A stretch of 64,000 nt of DNA from Aerococcus viridans (GTDB lineage Bacteria > Bacillota > Bacilli > Lactobacillales > Aerococcaceae), in the NCBI RefSeq assembly GCF_002083135.2, contig NZ_NBTM02000001.1, positions 1,612,001 to 1,676,000 on the forward strand. The letters run 5' to 3'. The notes under the pieces were generated by a model that saw only the letters and a list, made by a program, of their open reading frames with translations, had not been told where the DNA came from and searched no databases. Made by a program: the position numbers and the translations under genes. Positions 8,419 through 17,072 of this stretch are shown one piece after another (position 1 is the first letter of the stretch; each line of letters opens with the position of its first letter).

Positions 8419-9978
8419 ATGAGTGTCCAACAATCAATGCAAGATATTGAAAAAATCATTGTACTTGATTACGGTAGTCAATATAACCAATTGATTACCC
8501 GTCGTATTCGTGAGCTAGGCGTTTATTCAGAACTACTATCACATAAACTAACTGCTGACGAAATCATGGCGAAAGGTAATGTTAAAGGAATCATCTTATC
8601 TGGTGGTCCAATGTCAGTGTATGCAGACGGTGCTTTTTCAATCGATGAAGCCGTATTTGATTTAGGTATCCCAGTTTTAGGGATTTGCTATGGTATGCAA
8701 TTAATGACATTCAAAAATGGTGGGGTAGTTGCCCGCTCTGACAAACGTGAATACGGTCAACAACCATTATTCATCGACAAGGCAGATTCAGCCATTTTTA
8801 AAGGGTTAGAAGCAGAAGAATTAGTGTTAATGAGCCATTCTGACCGTATTGAAGAAATTCCCGAAGGCTTTGAAGTCACTGCACGCGGTGAACATAGTCC
8901 AGTAGCAGCCTTTGAAAACACAGAAAAACAATTCTACGGTTTCCAATTCCACCCAGAAGTTCGTGCATCAGTTCACGGTAACGACATGTTACGTAACTTC
9001 GTCTTCGACATTTGTGGCGCACAAGGGTCATGGACGATGGAAAAATTCATCGATATTAAAATCCAAGAAATTCGTGAATTAGTGGGCGATGGTAAAGTAT
9101 TGCTTGGCCTTTCTGGTGGGGTAGACTCATCTGTTGTTGGTGTATTATTACAAAAAGCCATTGGTGACCAATTAACTTGTATCTTCGTAGACCACGGTTT
9201 ATTACGTAAAAACGAAGCAGAAGAGGTAATGGAAACACTAGGTGGTAAATTTGGTTTAAACATCATCAAAGTAGATGCTGAAGACCGTTTCCTAAGCAAA
9301 TTAGCAGGCGTATCTGATCCAGAACGTAAACGTAAAATTATCGGTAACGAATTCGTTTATGTATTCGATGACGAAGCACAAAAAATTAAAGACGTTGATT
9401 ACTTAGCGCAAGGTACTTTATATACTGACGTTATTGAGTCAGGTACAGATACAGCGCAAACCATTAAGTCTCACCATAACGTTGGTGGCTTACCAGAAGA
9501 CATGACCTTCTCATTGATCGAACCTTTAAATACCTTATTTAAAGATGAAGTCCGTGCAGTAGGGACAGAACTTGGCATGCCAGATAAGATCGTTTGGCGC
9601 CAACCATTCCCAGGACCAGGTTTAGCTATCCGTATCATCGGTGAAGTAACCCCTGAAAAACTAGAAGTCGTTCGTGAATCTGACTTTATCCTACGTGATG
9701 AAATTAGAAAACACGGTCTAGAAGGCGACATCTGGCAATACTTTACAGTCCTACCTGGTTTCAAATCAGTAGGGGTAATGGGTGACGAGCGTACTTACGA
9801 ATACACAATTGGTATCCGTGCCGTAACCTCAATCGACGGTATGACATCTGAATGGGCACGCATCCCTTACGACGTATTAGACACCATTTCTAAACGTATC
9901 GTAAACGAATGTGCACACATCAACCGCGTAGTCTTAGACATTACGAGCAAGCCACCTGCAACAATAGAGTGGGAATAA
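8419..9978 (+). CDS. guaA: GMP synthase (glutamine-hydrolysing)
   Basis: Makes GMP from XMP, ATP and glutamine. The N-terminal class I amidotransferase domain (1-200) has Cys90 in LGICYGMQL and the His/Glu pair in FQFHPEV. The ATP-pyrophosphatase domain follows with the PP-loop [12 protein letters not shown] around residue 230, and the C-terminal dimerisation domain ends [13 protein letters not shown], the canonical GuaA ending. The start at 8419 is chosen because GGAAG sits eight bases upstream. An in-frame ATG at 8392 lacks a ribosome site. It is a monocistronic unit, closed by the terminator at 9985 and divergent from the mva operon. Confidence 0.97.
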   Translation: MSVQQSMQDIEKIIVLDYGSQYNQLITRRIRELGVYSELLSHKLTADEIMAKGNVKGIILSGGPMSVYADGAFSIDEAVFDLGIPVLGICYGMQLMTFKNGGVVARSDKREYGQQPLFIDKADSAIFKGLEAEELVLMSHSDRIEEIPEGFEVTARGEHSPVAAFENTEKQFYGFQFHPEVRASVHGNDMLRNFVFDICGAQGSWTMEKFIDIKIQEIRELVGDGKVLLGLSGGVDSSVVGVLLQKAIGDQLTCIFVDHGLLRKNEAEEVMETLGGKFGLNIIKVDAEDRFLSKLAGVSDPERKRKIIGNEFVYVFDDEAQKIKDVDYLAQGTLYTDVIESGTDTAQTIKSHHNVGGLPEDMTFSLIEPLNTLFKDEVRAVGTELGMPDKIVWRQPFPGPGLAIRIIGEVTPEKLEVVRESDFILRDEIRKHGLEGDIWQYFTVLPGFKSVGVMGDERTYEYTIGIRAVTSIDGMTSEWARIPYDVLDTISKRIVNECAHINRVVLDITSKPPATIEWE

Positions 9979-9984
9979 AAACAA

Positions 9985-10032
9985 AAGACCTTACAATCAT
10001 TGTTTTAACAGTGTTTGTAGGGTCTTATTTTT
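9985..10032 (+). terminator. Terminator of guaA
   Basis: A 12-bp stem (AAGACCTTACAA / TTGTAGGGTCTT with one G-T pair) followed by ATTTTTG directly after the guaA stop. The rest of 9979-10286 is AT-rich and shows nothing else. Confidence 0.85.
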
Positions 10033-10286
10033 GTTTAAACCACTTAAAACCAACTTAAAATGTTTAGTAGGTCAGATACTTCAGTTTTTCAATTATATAC
10101 TGTATTAAGAAAGATACGATTTGGATTACTTAAAATAGACTGATTTCATATAGTAGATAAATAGTGGTGAAATTGTTAAATATGAAAAATTTAGTTTAGG
10201 GTGGTAAATTAAGCGTATCATTAAAGAAAGATTTCAAAATCTTAGAAACAAAAAATTGTTAATGTTTGAAGAAAGGGAAATTTAGA

Positions 10287-10676
10287 ATGAAAAATGAGAA
10301 TAATCCTTTAAAAGAAAAAACAAAAATTCGAGAGAAAGCAGTAGAACAGACGAATCTAGCATTGACGTTTATACGTATTATTGTTGTTGGTATTGTTCTA
10401 TTCTTCTTATCGCTGTTTGTAATAAAAGTGTGCGTAGATCTAACAGAAAATGGGGATAATGTTATATGGAATGTAGCATTTTTAACATTTTTATTTCTTT
10501 GGGTCTTACTTATAGTGATGCTATCAGCTAGTATCGCCATTGCTAAATATTATGCTAAAGATACGTTTCCTAATTATTGTGCTAAAAAAATTCTAGAAGC
10601 TTGTATTCAGACATTTGCGGGTATTCTTATAGCTGGAATCGTTGGGACGGGGGCTTATATTATTCTCAACCTCTGA
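10287..10676 (+). CDS. Small membrane protein of unknown function
   Basis: I do not recognise a family. The 129-residue product has a charged N terminus (about 30 residues, Lys/Glu-rich) and three hydrophobic spans: about 32-56 (IRIIVVGIVLFFLSLFVIKV), about 65-92 and about 105-128. The C terminus ends right after the last span. The ATG at 10287 follows AAAGGG at eight bases. A TTG 21 bases upstream is less likely. The gene is AT-richer than its neighbours, stands alone between two hairpins, and follows the guaA terminator, so it looks like an orphan or acquired gene. A small toxin or immunity protein is possible but unsupported. Confidence 0.6.
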   Translation: MKNENNPLKEKTKIREKAVEQTNLALTFIRIIVVGIVLFFLSLFVIKVCVDLTENGDNVIWNVAFLTFLFLWVLLIVMLSASIAIAKYYAKDTFPNYCAKKILEACIQTFAGILIAGIVGTGAYIILNL

Positions 10677-10743
10677 GTCTTGATACAAGCATTTTCCATA
10701 AGTATGATAAATTTCATATTAATCACATTAAGTAGATGAAAAG

Positions 10744-10779
10744 AAGCACCTCTTATCCGTTAAGCGTAAGGGTGCTTTT
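10744..10779. terminator. Terminator-like hairpin after the orphan membrane gene
   Basis: AAGCACC pairs with GGTGCTT, extended inwards by CTTA/TAAG, and is followed by TTTTG. It probably closes the gene ending at 10676. Confidence 0.65.
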
Positions 10780-10886
10780 GTAGTACATGACCTTCAAGTT
10801 GATCAATTTGCTGTTAAAGTGTATTTTTAAACTAAAATTGCTTATAAAGATTCATTACAAAGAATATTTTGGAAGGATAATTGTAG

Positions 10887-10929
10887 AGCCTCCCTAAAGT
10901 TAGACCAAAAATCTAACTTTTGGGGGGCT
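10887..10929. repeat. Strong inverted repeat, IS-end-like or minus-strand terminator
   Basis: AAAGTTAGA (10896-10904) and TCTAACTTT (10912-10920) form a 9-bp stem, extended by AGCC/GGCT and CCC/GGG. Read on the minus strand, the CCCCCCAAAAGTTAGA end resembles the tips of IS3-group elements, so this may be two facing IS-type ends. There is no clear T-run, so its role as a terminator for the acetyltransferase is uncertain. Confidence 0.5.
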
Positions 10930-10973
10930 TTACACCATGTTCAGGGATTTTCTATATAATTAAATCATTTTTC

Positions 10974-11486
10974 CTATAGGTCTTTATAGTATATTAAATC
11001 AATTTGTTCATCGTCAGCCATGAAGAAAGAATGTTGGCTTATGTGACGCAAGCCCATTTTGCTATAGAAATTTAGGGCACGTTGGTTATGTTCCCAAACG
11101 CCAAGCCACATACCGTTTACACCAAGTTCACGTGCGATTTCTTCAGCCGTTTGAATTAGTTTGGTTCCGTAACCATTACGTAGAAAGGCTGTCCGCACAT
11201 AAATCCGTTCAACCTCAAGTAAGTTGTCACCTATGTATTCAGTCTGGGCATCCCCAAGATTGAGTTTCAAGTAGCCAACTGTTTCATTATTCTCCTTCAT
11301 AAAAAAGAACTGGCTGTTGGTTTCTGCTAATTCAGCTAGCAACTTATCGCGGTTGTAGGCATCCTCCAAGTAAATACGCATATTTTCATCTGAATTAAAT
11401 TCTCCAAAAGTATCCGTATAGGTTTCGATAGAGACAGCTCTTAGCTCATCCACATCGGCCACACTACATTGATGTAATTGTGTCAT
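10974..11486 (-). CDS. GNAT family N-acetyltransferase
   Basis: A 170-residue GCN5-related acetyltransferase. The acetyl-CoA-binding motif A is visible as VRTAFLRNGYGTKLIQTAEE (RNGYGT loop) after the beta-strand LEVERIYV. A later NQRALNFYSKMGL is the usual end of the fold. The N terminus (LHQCSVADVDELRAVSIETY) resembles spermine/spermidine- or peptide-type acetyltransferases such as PaiA. That narrower role is inference. The ATG at 11486 is preceded by AAGGAGG at ten bases. It is monocistronic and convergent with the small membrane gene. Confidence 0.85.
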   Translation of the reverse strand: MTQLHQCSVADVDELRAVSIETYTDTFGEFNSDENMRIYLEDAYNRDKLLAELAETNSQFFFMKENNETVGYLKLNLGDAQTEYIGDNLLEVERIYVRTAFLRNGYGTKLIQTAEEIARELGVNGMWLGVWEHNQRALNFYSKMGLRHISQHSFFMADDEQIDLIYYKDL

Positions 11487-11925
11487 AAATGACCATCCTC
11501 CTTACAAAATGAATTCCTTATATCATAACCTAAAAGTCTAGAAAACTTAAATCATATATAGAACGAAATGGAAAATAGGGATTAACTGAGAATAGCTATG
11601 AATATTCTAATCGAAGTATCCATAATAAACGAATATGGGACGTTAATACCGGGAAATTGTAAATAATTCACTTAATATTTACAAAAATCACATCTAGATT
11701 TAGGAATCAGCAACCCTTGAATACAGTTACGTGCTTGATGTGATAGGGATTTATTCGTTTTTATATGATGAATAAAATCAATTAAGTGTAAAAAATTCGG
11801 ATTAAAGACTTTACTGATTATTTTCAAAACTAATACTGAAACTTGATTGGAAGTTAATATTAGTAGTTTAAGATAAATAGCGGAGTTAAAAATTTGAGAT
11901 TAATTTTCGGGAGGAAATAAGGACA
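11487..11925. other. Gene-free leader between the acetyltransferase and ugpB
   Basis: No open frame or RNA gene is visible in this AT-rich stretch. It must hold the divergent promoters. A perfect 8-bp dyad ATCACATC (11687-11694) / GATGTGAT (11737-11744) and an imperfect inverted repeat around 11829-11871 are candidate regulatory sites. No cre box was found. Confidence 0.5.
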
Positions 11926-13272
11926 ATGAAATTTAACAAGAATATTATGCGCTTTGGTGTGGGGTTATTATCAGCTGCATTATTAGCTGCATGTGGTAAT
12001 GCTAGTGCAGGTTCTGAATCATCTAACTCATCTACTGGTGCTGCAGAGGGCGAAACTGAATTAGTATTCTGGCATGGTATGGGTGGGTCTACTGGTGAAG
12101 CACTACAAAAAATCGTTGACCAATATAACGAGTCGCAAGATGAAGTTTTCGTCAATGCGCAATATCAAGGAACTTATGATGAAACATTAACAAAATTACG
12201 GTCATCTGCCTCTGGTTCTGATGTCGGTGCCGACTTAGTTCAAGTATTTGAACAAGGGATGACATTCATGATCGACTCAGGTTTAACAGTACCTGTTCAA
12301 GATTACGTTGACGAATCTGGATTTGAATTAGGCGACTTAGAAGAAAACTTATTAGCTTACTATACGAAGGATGACACTTTATACTCTATGCCATTCAACT
12401 CATCTACACCGTTAATGTACTACAATGCGGACCTATTTGAGCAAGCTGGTATCGAAGAAGCACCAACTACATTTGAAGAAATTATTGAAATTTCACCACA
12501 ATTAACTGAAGCAGGCGTTGAAATGCCAATGTCATTAACTATCTATGGTTGGTACATTGAGCAATTTATCAACAAAACTGAAGAAGACATGTACAACAAT
12601 GGTAACGGCCGTGATGCTGCACCAACAGAAGTTGTATTCGACCAAAACGGTAGCATGCTACGTGCCTTAGAAACTTGGAAAAAAGCACAAGACGAAGGTG
12701 TAGCACCCAACGTGGGACGTACTGGTGGACAAGCTGAGTTCGTTTCAGGTCAATCAGCAATCACTTTAGCTTCAACAGCAACATTACGTCAAATCTTAAC
12801 AGAAGTTGACGGCCGATTCGAAGTAGGTACTGCTTACTTCCCAGCATTATCTTCGGAAGATGAAGGTGGCGTTTCAATCGGTGGTGCGTCTCTATGGATG
12901 ATCGAATCTGAAGACGAAGCTAAGAAAGATGCTACTTGGGACTTCATGCAATACCTAGTAACACCTGAGGTTCAAGCGCAATGGAATGCAGATACAGGTT
13001 ACTTCCCTGTAAACAAAAATGCCCATGACGAACAAGTATTCAAAGATAACTTAGCAGAATTCCCTCAATTCCAAACGGCGATTGACCAATTACATGATGC
13101 GACACCTGAAGATCAAGGTGCTTTATCTGGTGTAAATCAAGAAGCTCGTATGTACTTCGAAGCAGAATTAGAGCGCCTATTAAATGATGAAATCACTGCA
13201 GAAGAGGCAGTTCAAAATATGGCTGATCAAACAAATGCAGCGCTTGAAAACTACAATGCGACGAATCAATAA
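11926..13272 (+). CDS. ugpB: Glycerol-3-phosphate/glycerophosphodiester ABC transporter, binding lipoprotein
   Basis: The 448-residue precursor starts with a lipoprotein signal ending in the lipobox LLAAC (Cys about residue 23), so it is anchored to the outer face of the membrane. The mature part is an extracellular solute-binding protein of the UgpB type: FWHGMGG near the start, PFNSSTPLMYYN around 155, GRTGGQAEFVSGQSAI around 265, and IGGASLWMI around 320. These stretches track E. coli UgpB better than MsmE-type sugar proteins, and a ugpQ phosphodiesterase closes the operon, so glycerol-3-phosphate or glycerophosphodiesters are the likely ligands. GGGAGG precedes the start. A hairpin after the stop probably gives this subunit higher expression. 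Confidence 0.85.
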   Translation: MKFNKNIMRFGVGLLSAALLAACGNASAGSESSNSSTGAAEGETELVFWHGMGGSTGEALQKIVDQYNESQDEVFVNAQYQGTYDETLTKLRSSASGSDVGADLVQVFEQGMTFMIDSGLTVPVQDYVDESGFELGDLEENLLAYYTKDDTLYSMPFNSSTPLMYYNADLFEQAGIEEAPTTFEEIIEISPQLTEAGVEMPMSLTIYGWYIEQFINKTEEDMYNNGNGRDAAPTEVVFDQNGSMLRALETWKKAQDEGVAPNVGRTGGQAEFVSGQSAITLASTATLRQILTEVDGRFEVGTAYFPALSSEDEGGVSIGGASLWMIESEDEAKKDATWDFMQYLVTPEVQAQWNADTGYFPVNKNAHDEQVFKDNLAEFPQFQTAIDQLHDATPEDQGALSGVNQEARMYFEAELERLLNDEITAEEAVQNMADQTNAALENYNATNQ

Positions 13273-13286
13273 GATTTAGACTTTGT

Positions 13287-13314
13287 ACAGCCGGAAGCTT
13301 TTTCCGGCTGTTTT
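13287..13314 (+). terminator. Intercistronic hairpin between ugpB and ugpA
   Basis: A 10-bp perfect stem ACAGCCGGAA / TTCCGGCTGT with a 5-base loop and TTTT. It sits inside the operon, so it likely acts as a partial terminator or 3'-end stabiliser for ugpB mRNA. Confidence 0.75.
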
Positions 13315-13336
13315 ATATTTTGAAAGGAGCACAATT

Positions 13337-14230
13337 TTGGAACGTACAGATGAAATTGTAATCATTAAAGCGAAGAAGACCTTGGGTGAACGAATCCAAC
13401 CTTATATGTACTTGTTACCAGCTTTGTTAGTTTTAACAGTATTTATGTTTTGGCCTTTTATCCAAACGATTTTCCGTTCGCTATATCTAACAGATTCTTT
13501 CGGTCAAATGTCCCAGTTTCTTGGTTTGAGAAACTATGTTGAATTATTTGCCAGTAAATCATTCTGGAACTCTATGATGGTATCATTCCAGTTTGTTTTG
13601 ATTGTTGTACTTTTTGGTGTGACAGTTGGACTAATAGCGGCTATTCTATGTCAACGGTCATTTCCTGGGATTAGATTTTTCTCTACCTCTTATGCGATGC
13701 CAATGGCTATTGCATCTGCAGGTATGGCCATGATTTTCCAAGTCATGTTAAACCCGACAGTAGGAATTATAAACAAGTTAATCGGCACTAATCAGAACCT
13801 TCTAACGCATCCAACATGGTCTCTGGTAGTTATAGGGATTTTAACTGGCTGGTTAAATTCAGGGATGAACTTTTTATATTTCTCTTCTGGATTAGCGAGT
13901 ATTGAGGATTCTTTATATGAAAGTGCCTCAATTGATGGAGCCAACGGTTTTCAAAAATTTATCAATATTACCATTCCTTCATTAGGCCCAACTTTCTTCT
14001 TTGTTATTGTAACTAACGTGATTAACGCCTTCCAAGGTTTCGGTCAAATCAATATCTTGACTAAAGGTGGTCCAGGTGAAGCGACGAACGTAATTGTTTA
14101 CGATATTTACAAGAATGCCTTTATGAATTACCGGTATGGATTTGCCTCAGCAGAATCAGTTGTTTTATTCGTCATCATTATGATTTTAACAATTATCATG
14201 TTTATCATTCGAGGAAGGAGCAATAAATAA
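13337..14230 (+). CDS. ugpA: Glycerol-3-phosphate ABC transporter, permease subunit 1
   Basis: A MalF/UgpA-type permease with six membrane spans (first about 22-44). It has the ATPase-coupling EAA loop YESASIDGANGFQKFINITIP around residue 200. The reading frame is open from 13283, but that stretch is occupied by the ugpB hairpin. The TTG at 13337, seven bases after AGGAG, is the credible start, giving 297 residues. Its stop overlaps the ugpE start by one base. It forms the heterodimeric channel with ugpE in the membrane. Confidence 0.85.
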   Translation: MERTDEIVIIKAKKTLGERIQPYMYLLPALLVLTVFMFWPFIQTIFRSLYLTDSFGQMSQFLGLRNYVELFASKSFWNSMMVSFQFVLIVVLFGVTVGLIAAILCQRSFPGIRFFSTSYAMPMAIASAGMAMIFQVMLNPTVGIINKLIGTNQNLLTHPTWSLVVIGILTGWLNSGMNFLYFSSGLASIEDSLYESASIDGANGFQKFINITIPSLGPTFFFVIVTNVINAFQGFGQINILTKGGPGEATNVIVYDIYKNAFMNYRYGFASAESVVLFVIIMILTIIMFIIRGRSNK

Positions 14231-15117
14231 TGGCTAGCACGCAAGCAAATTCAATAGCAGTTACAAACCGTAATAAACAGGATCAGAAATATTTGATGCA
14301 GCAAAGAGTTCAACAAGTAGGCGTAATTGTCCTTAACGTTATCATGTGGCTTTTTATGATGTTTCCTTTAATTTATGCCGTATTAATGGCCTTGAAACCA
14401 TCAGCTGAATTATATGATCCAAATTCAATTCTATTCCCGCAAAACCCAACGTTAACAAACTTCGTTCAAGTTTTTGATATCGCCCCTTTAGGTCGTTATA
14501 TCGTCAACTCAATTATCGTAGCAACATCTGTTACCTTATTGCAGATTCTGACATCTTTATTAGCCGGTTTTGCTTTCAGATTTGTAAACTTTAAGGGCAG
14601 TAAATTAGTGTATGCCTTAATCCTTTCTACCATGATGGTACCAGGTGAAGCGGTAATTATCTCTCAATTCTTGATGGTATCTGGCTGGGGCTTAAATGAT
14701 TCAATTATTGTATTGATCCTGCCATTTATGGCTTCAGCATTTAACATCTTTTTATGTACACAAGCGCTACAAAACTTCCCTTATGAAATTTATGAAGCAG
14801 CTAAAATGGATGGGTGTAAAGATTTACGATTTGTATTTGAAATTATGTTTCCATTACTGAGACCAACGCTTGGTTCAATGGCCGTTCAGTCATTCCTTGC
14901 AGGTTGGAACATGTACATGTGGCCGTTACTAGTAACGAATAACGATAATGCGCGAACTGTTCAAATCGGGATTTCAATGTTGAATAGTGTAGATTCACAA
15001 TCATTAGTTTTAATGGTAGCGGGTGTTATTATTTCAATGATACCTAGTCTAGCCATCTTTGTTATCGGATCTAAGAACATGGTTAAAGGTTTAACTGCAG
15101 GGGCAGTGAAAGGTTAA
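14230..15117 (+). CDS. ugpE: Glycerol-3-phosphate ABC transporter, permease subunit 2
   Basis: A 295-residue MalG/UgpE-type permease. About six hydrophobic spans follow a hydrophilic N terminus of some 30 residues, and the EAA coupling loop YEAAKMDGCKDLRFVFEIMFP lies near residue 195. The ATG overlaps the ugpA stop (TAATG), with AGGAG just upstream, indicating coupled translation. It pairs with UgpA and the UgpC ATPase. The substrate is inferred from the operon. Confidence 0.86.
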   Translation: MASTQANSIAVTNRNKQDQKYLMQQRVQQVGVIVLNVIMWLFMMFPLIYAVLMALKPSAELYDPNSILFPQNPTLTNFVQVFDIAPLGRYIVNSIIVATSVTLLQILTSLLAGFAFRFVNFKGSKLVYALILSTMMVPGEAVIISQFLMVSGWGLNDSIIVLILPFMASAFNIFLCTQALQNFPYEIYEAAKMDGCKDLRFVFEIMFPLLRPTLGSMAVQSFLAGWNMYMWPLLVTNNDNARTVQIGISMLNSVDSQSLVLMVAGVIISMIPSLAIFVIGSKNMVKGLTAGAVKG

Positions 15118-15129
15118 TAGGAGGATAGA

Positions 15130-16254
15130 ATGGCAAAAGTTCAATTAAATAAAGTTGGCAAAATTTATGAAGATGGATTTAAAGCAATCCATAATATCGA
15201 TTTAGACATCGAAGATAAAGAATTTATCGTATTTGTGGGACCATCTGGTTGCGGCAAATCGACTACTCTACGAATGATCGCAGGATTAGAAACTATTTCT
15301 GAAGGGGAATTACGTATTGGTGATGATGTTGTCAACAACGTACCTGCAAAAGACCGTGACATCGCAATGGTTTTCCAATCATACGCCTTATACCCACATA
15401 TGAATGTTCGTGATAATATTGCCTTCGCAATGAAAATGGAAGGTATTTCTAAAAAAGAACGTTATGCAAAAGTTGAGGAAGTAGCGAAACCACTACAACT
15501 AACAGAATACTTAGACAAGAAGCCAGGTGCCTTATCTGGTGGACAACGTCAACGTGTGGCTTTAGGTCGTGCGATGGTACGTAATCCAAAAGTATTCTTG
15601 TTAGATGAACCATTATCAAACTTGGATGCGAAATTACGTGTATCGATGCGTTCTGAAATCGTTGAATTGCACCGTCAATTACAAACTACCTTCATTTATG
15701 TCACACATGACCAAACCGAAGCGATGACAATGGGGACGCGTATTGCAGTCTTAAATGCTGGTCGTGTTGAACAATTTGATACACCAGAAAACTTATACAA
15801 TAATCCAGTGAACCGTTTTGTTGCGGAATTCATTGGCAGTCCACAAATGAACTTGATAGACGGTCGTTTAGTGAAAACTGAAAATGGTACGGCAATTGAA
15901 TCAAGCGCGGAAATCTTCCCATTACCTCAAGAGATGCAGGATAACATTTTAGTAGAAGCAACTGGTCAGGAAATTCAAATTGGTTTACGCCCAGAGCACT
16001 TTGAATATAAGAATGATCGTTTTGATAGCCAGACTATTTTAGTTCAAACTAAAAATGTTGAACAAGTAGGTGCAGATACCTTCGTCTACTTTGATTTCCA
16101 TTCTTCAGAACGTGAAATGACAGCGCGCTTAAGTCCAGCGAGAAGAGTGCCAACACATTCTGATGTGTATTTACAAATTGATATAAATAAAGCATATTTA
16201 TTTGATAAAACAACAGGTAATTCAATTTTAAACCGTCGTTACCACGAAGAATAA
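15130..16254 (+). CDS. ugpC: Glycerol-3-phosphate ABC transporter, ATP-binding subunit
   Basis: This 374-residue MalK/UgpC-type ATPase energises the UgpAE channel from the cytoplasm. Walker A GPSGCGKST (about 36-44), Q-loop FQSYALYPH, signature LSGGQRQR, Walker B VFLLDEPLSNLD and switch THDQTEA are intact. The C-terminal TOBE regulatory domain (about 235-370) is present. It starts 12 bases after ugpE with AGGAGG. MsmK-like ATPases of Gram-positive bacteria often serve several sugar importers, so it may also energise transporters outside the operon. Confidence 0.88.
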   Translation: MAKVQLNKVGKIYEDGFKAIHNIDLDIEDKEFIVFVGPSGCGKSTTLRMIAGLETISEGELRIGDDVVNNVPAKDRDIAMVFQSYALYPHMNVRDNIAFAMKMEGISKKERYAKVEEVAKPLQLTEYLDKKPGALSGGQRQRVALGRAMVRNPKVFLLDEPLSNLDAKLRVSMRSEIVELHRQLQTTFIYVTHDQTEAMTMGTRIAVLNAGRVEQFDTPENLYNNPVNRFVAEFIGSPQMNLIDGRLVKTENGTAIESSAEIFPLPQEMQDNILVEATGQEIQIGLRPEHFEYKNDRFDSQTILVQTKNVEQVGADTFVYFDFHSSEREMTARLSPARRVPTHSDVYLQIDINKAYLFDKTTGNSILNRRYHEE

Positions 16255-16265
16255 GGAGTGAACTT

Positions 16266-17003
16266 ATGACTGGCATTATTGCACACCGAGGCTTTTCAAA
16301 GTTATTCCCTGAAAATACCATGCTGGCTTTTAAAGAAGCAGCTAAGTTTGATATCACGGGTATTGAGCTTGATGTACAATTAACGAGCGATGAACAGGTC
16401 GTGATTTGTCACGATGAAACCATTGACCGGACGTCAAATGGCACGGGTTTTATCAAGGACATGACCTTAGCGGAATTAAAAACCTTCTATTTCTATGGCA
16501 AATTCCAAGGTCGAGTTGAAGAAAATGAAGACATTCAAATACCAACACTCGAAGAATTTTTCAAGTGGTTCCAGGCCTTGGACATCATGGTCAATATTGA
16601 ATTAAAAACCAATATTTTCCGTTATGATGGTCTAGTTGAAAAGGTGAATGACTTGATTCAACAATATGACTTAATTGATCGAGTAGTCTTATCTTCTTTC
16701 CAACACCACACCATGAATGATGCCAAAAAGGTAAATCCGGCCTTAAAAACGGGTCTTTTAACGATGAGTGGCATTTTGAACCCAGGTGATTATACCGCTA
16801 GTCAAGGGCATGAATTTTACCATCCATTCTTCATGACTTTAGAGTCAGAAGATTTTGATAGTCTTGCAGCCAACAATATCGGGATTAACACCTATACTGT
16901 AAACCGAGCTGAAGATATGGAAAAACTAATTACTGCTAAAGTAACCAATATTATTACCGATGATGTGGTCTTAGGACTAGAAACATTGAACGCATTAAAA
17001 TAA
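16266..17003 (+). CDS. ugpQ: Glycerophosphodiester phosphodiesterase
   Basis: A 245-residue GDPD that hydrolyses glycerophosphodiesters to an alcohol and glycerol-3-phosphate. The family hallmark IIAHRGFSKLFPENTMLAF at the N terminus supplies the catalytic His and Arg, IELDVQLTSD holds the metal ligands, and VICHDETIDRTSNGTG carries the second His. There is no signal peptide, so it acts inside the cell on imported substrates. It is the last gene of the ugp operon, 11 bases after ugpC with AAGGAG, and its presence is the main support for the operon's substrate. Confidence 0.92.
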   Translation: MTGIIAHRGFSKLFPENTMLAFKEAAKFDITGIELDVQLTSDEQVVICHDETIDRTSNGTGFIKDMTLAELKTFYFYGKFQGRVEENEDIQIPTLEEFFKWFQALDIMVNIELKTNIFRYDGLVEKVNDLIQQYDLIDRVVLSSFQHHTMNDAKKVNPALKTGLLTMSGILNPGDYTASQGHEFYHPFFMTLESEDFDSLAANNIGINTYTVNRAEDMEKLITAKVTNIITDDVVLGLETLNALK

Positions 17004-17013
17004 TTTACAAAGG

Positions 17014-17055
17014 AAAAGCCTATAGTCCCAATTGTGGATGCCATAGGCTTTTGTC
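17014..17055. terminator. Terminator of the ugp operon
   Basis: A 10-bp stem AAAAGCCTAT / ATAGGCTTTT with a 19-base loop right after ugpQ. A/T flanks let it also serve the convergent oxidoreductase operon. Confidence 0.8.
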
Positions 17056-17072
17056 ATATACTTTAGTGGTGC

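Noticed and set aside
13283-13336. Longer N terminus for the first ugp permease
   Set aside because: This stretch is the ugpB terminator-like hairpin, and the TTG at 13337 has the only good ribosome site.
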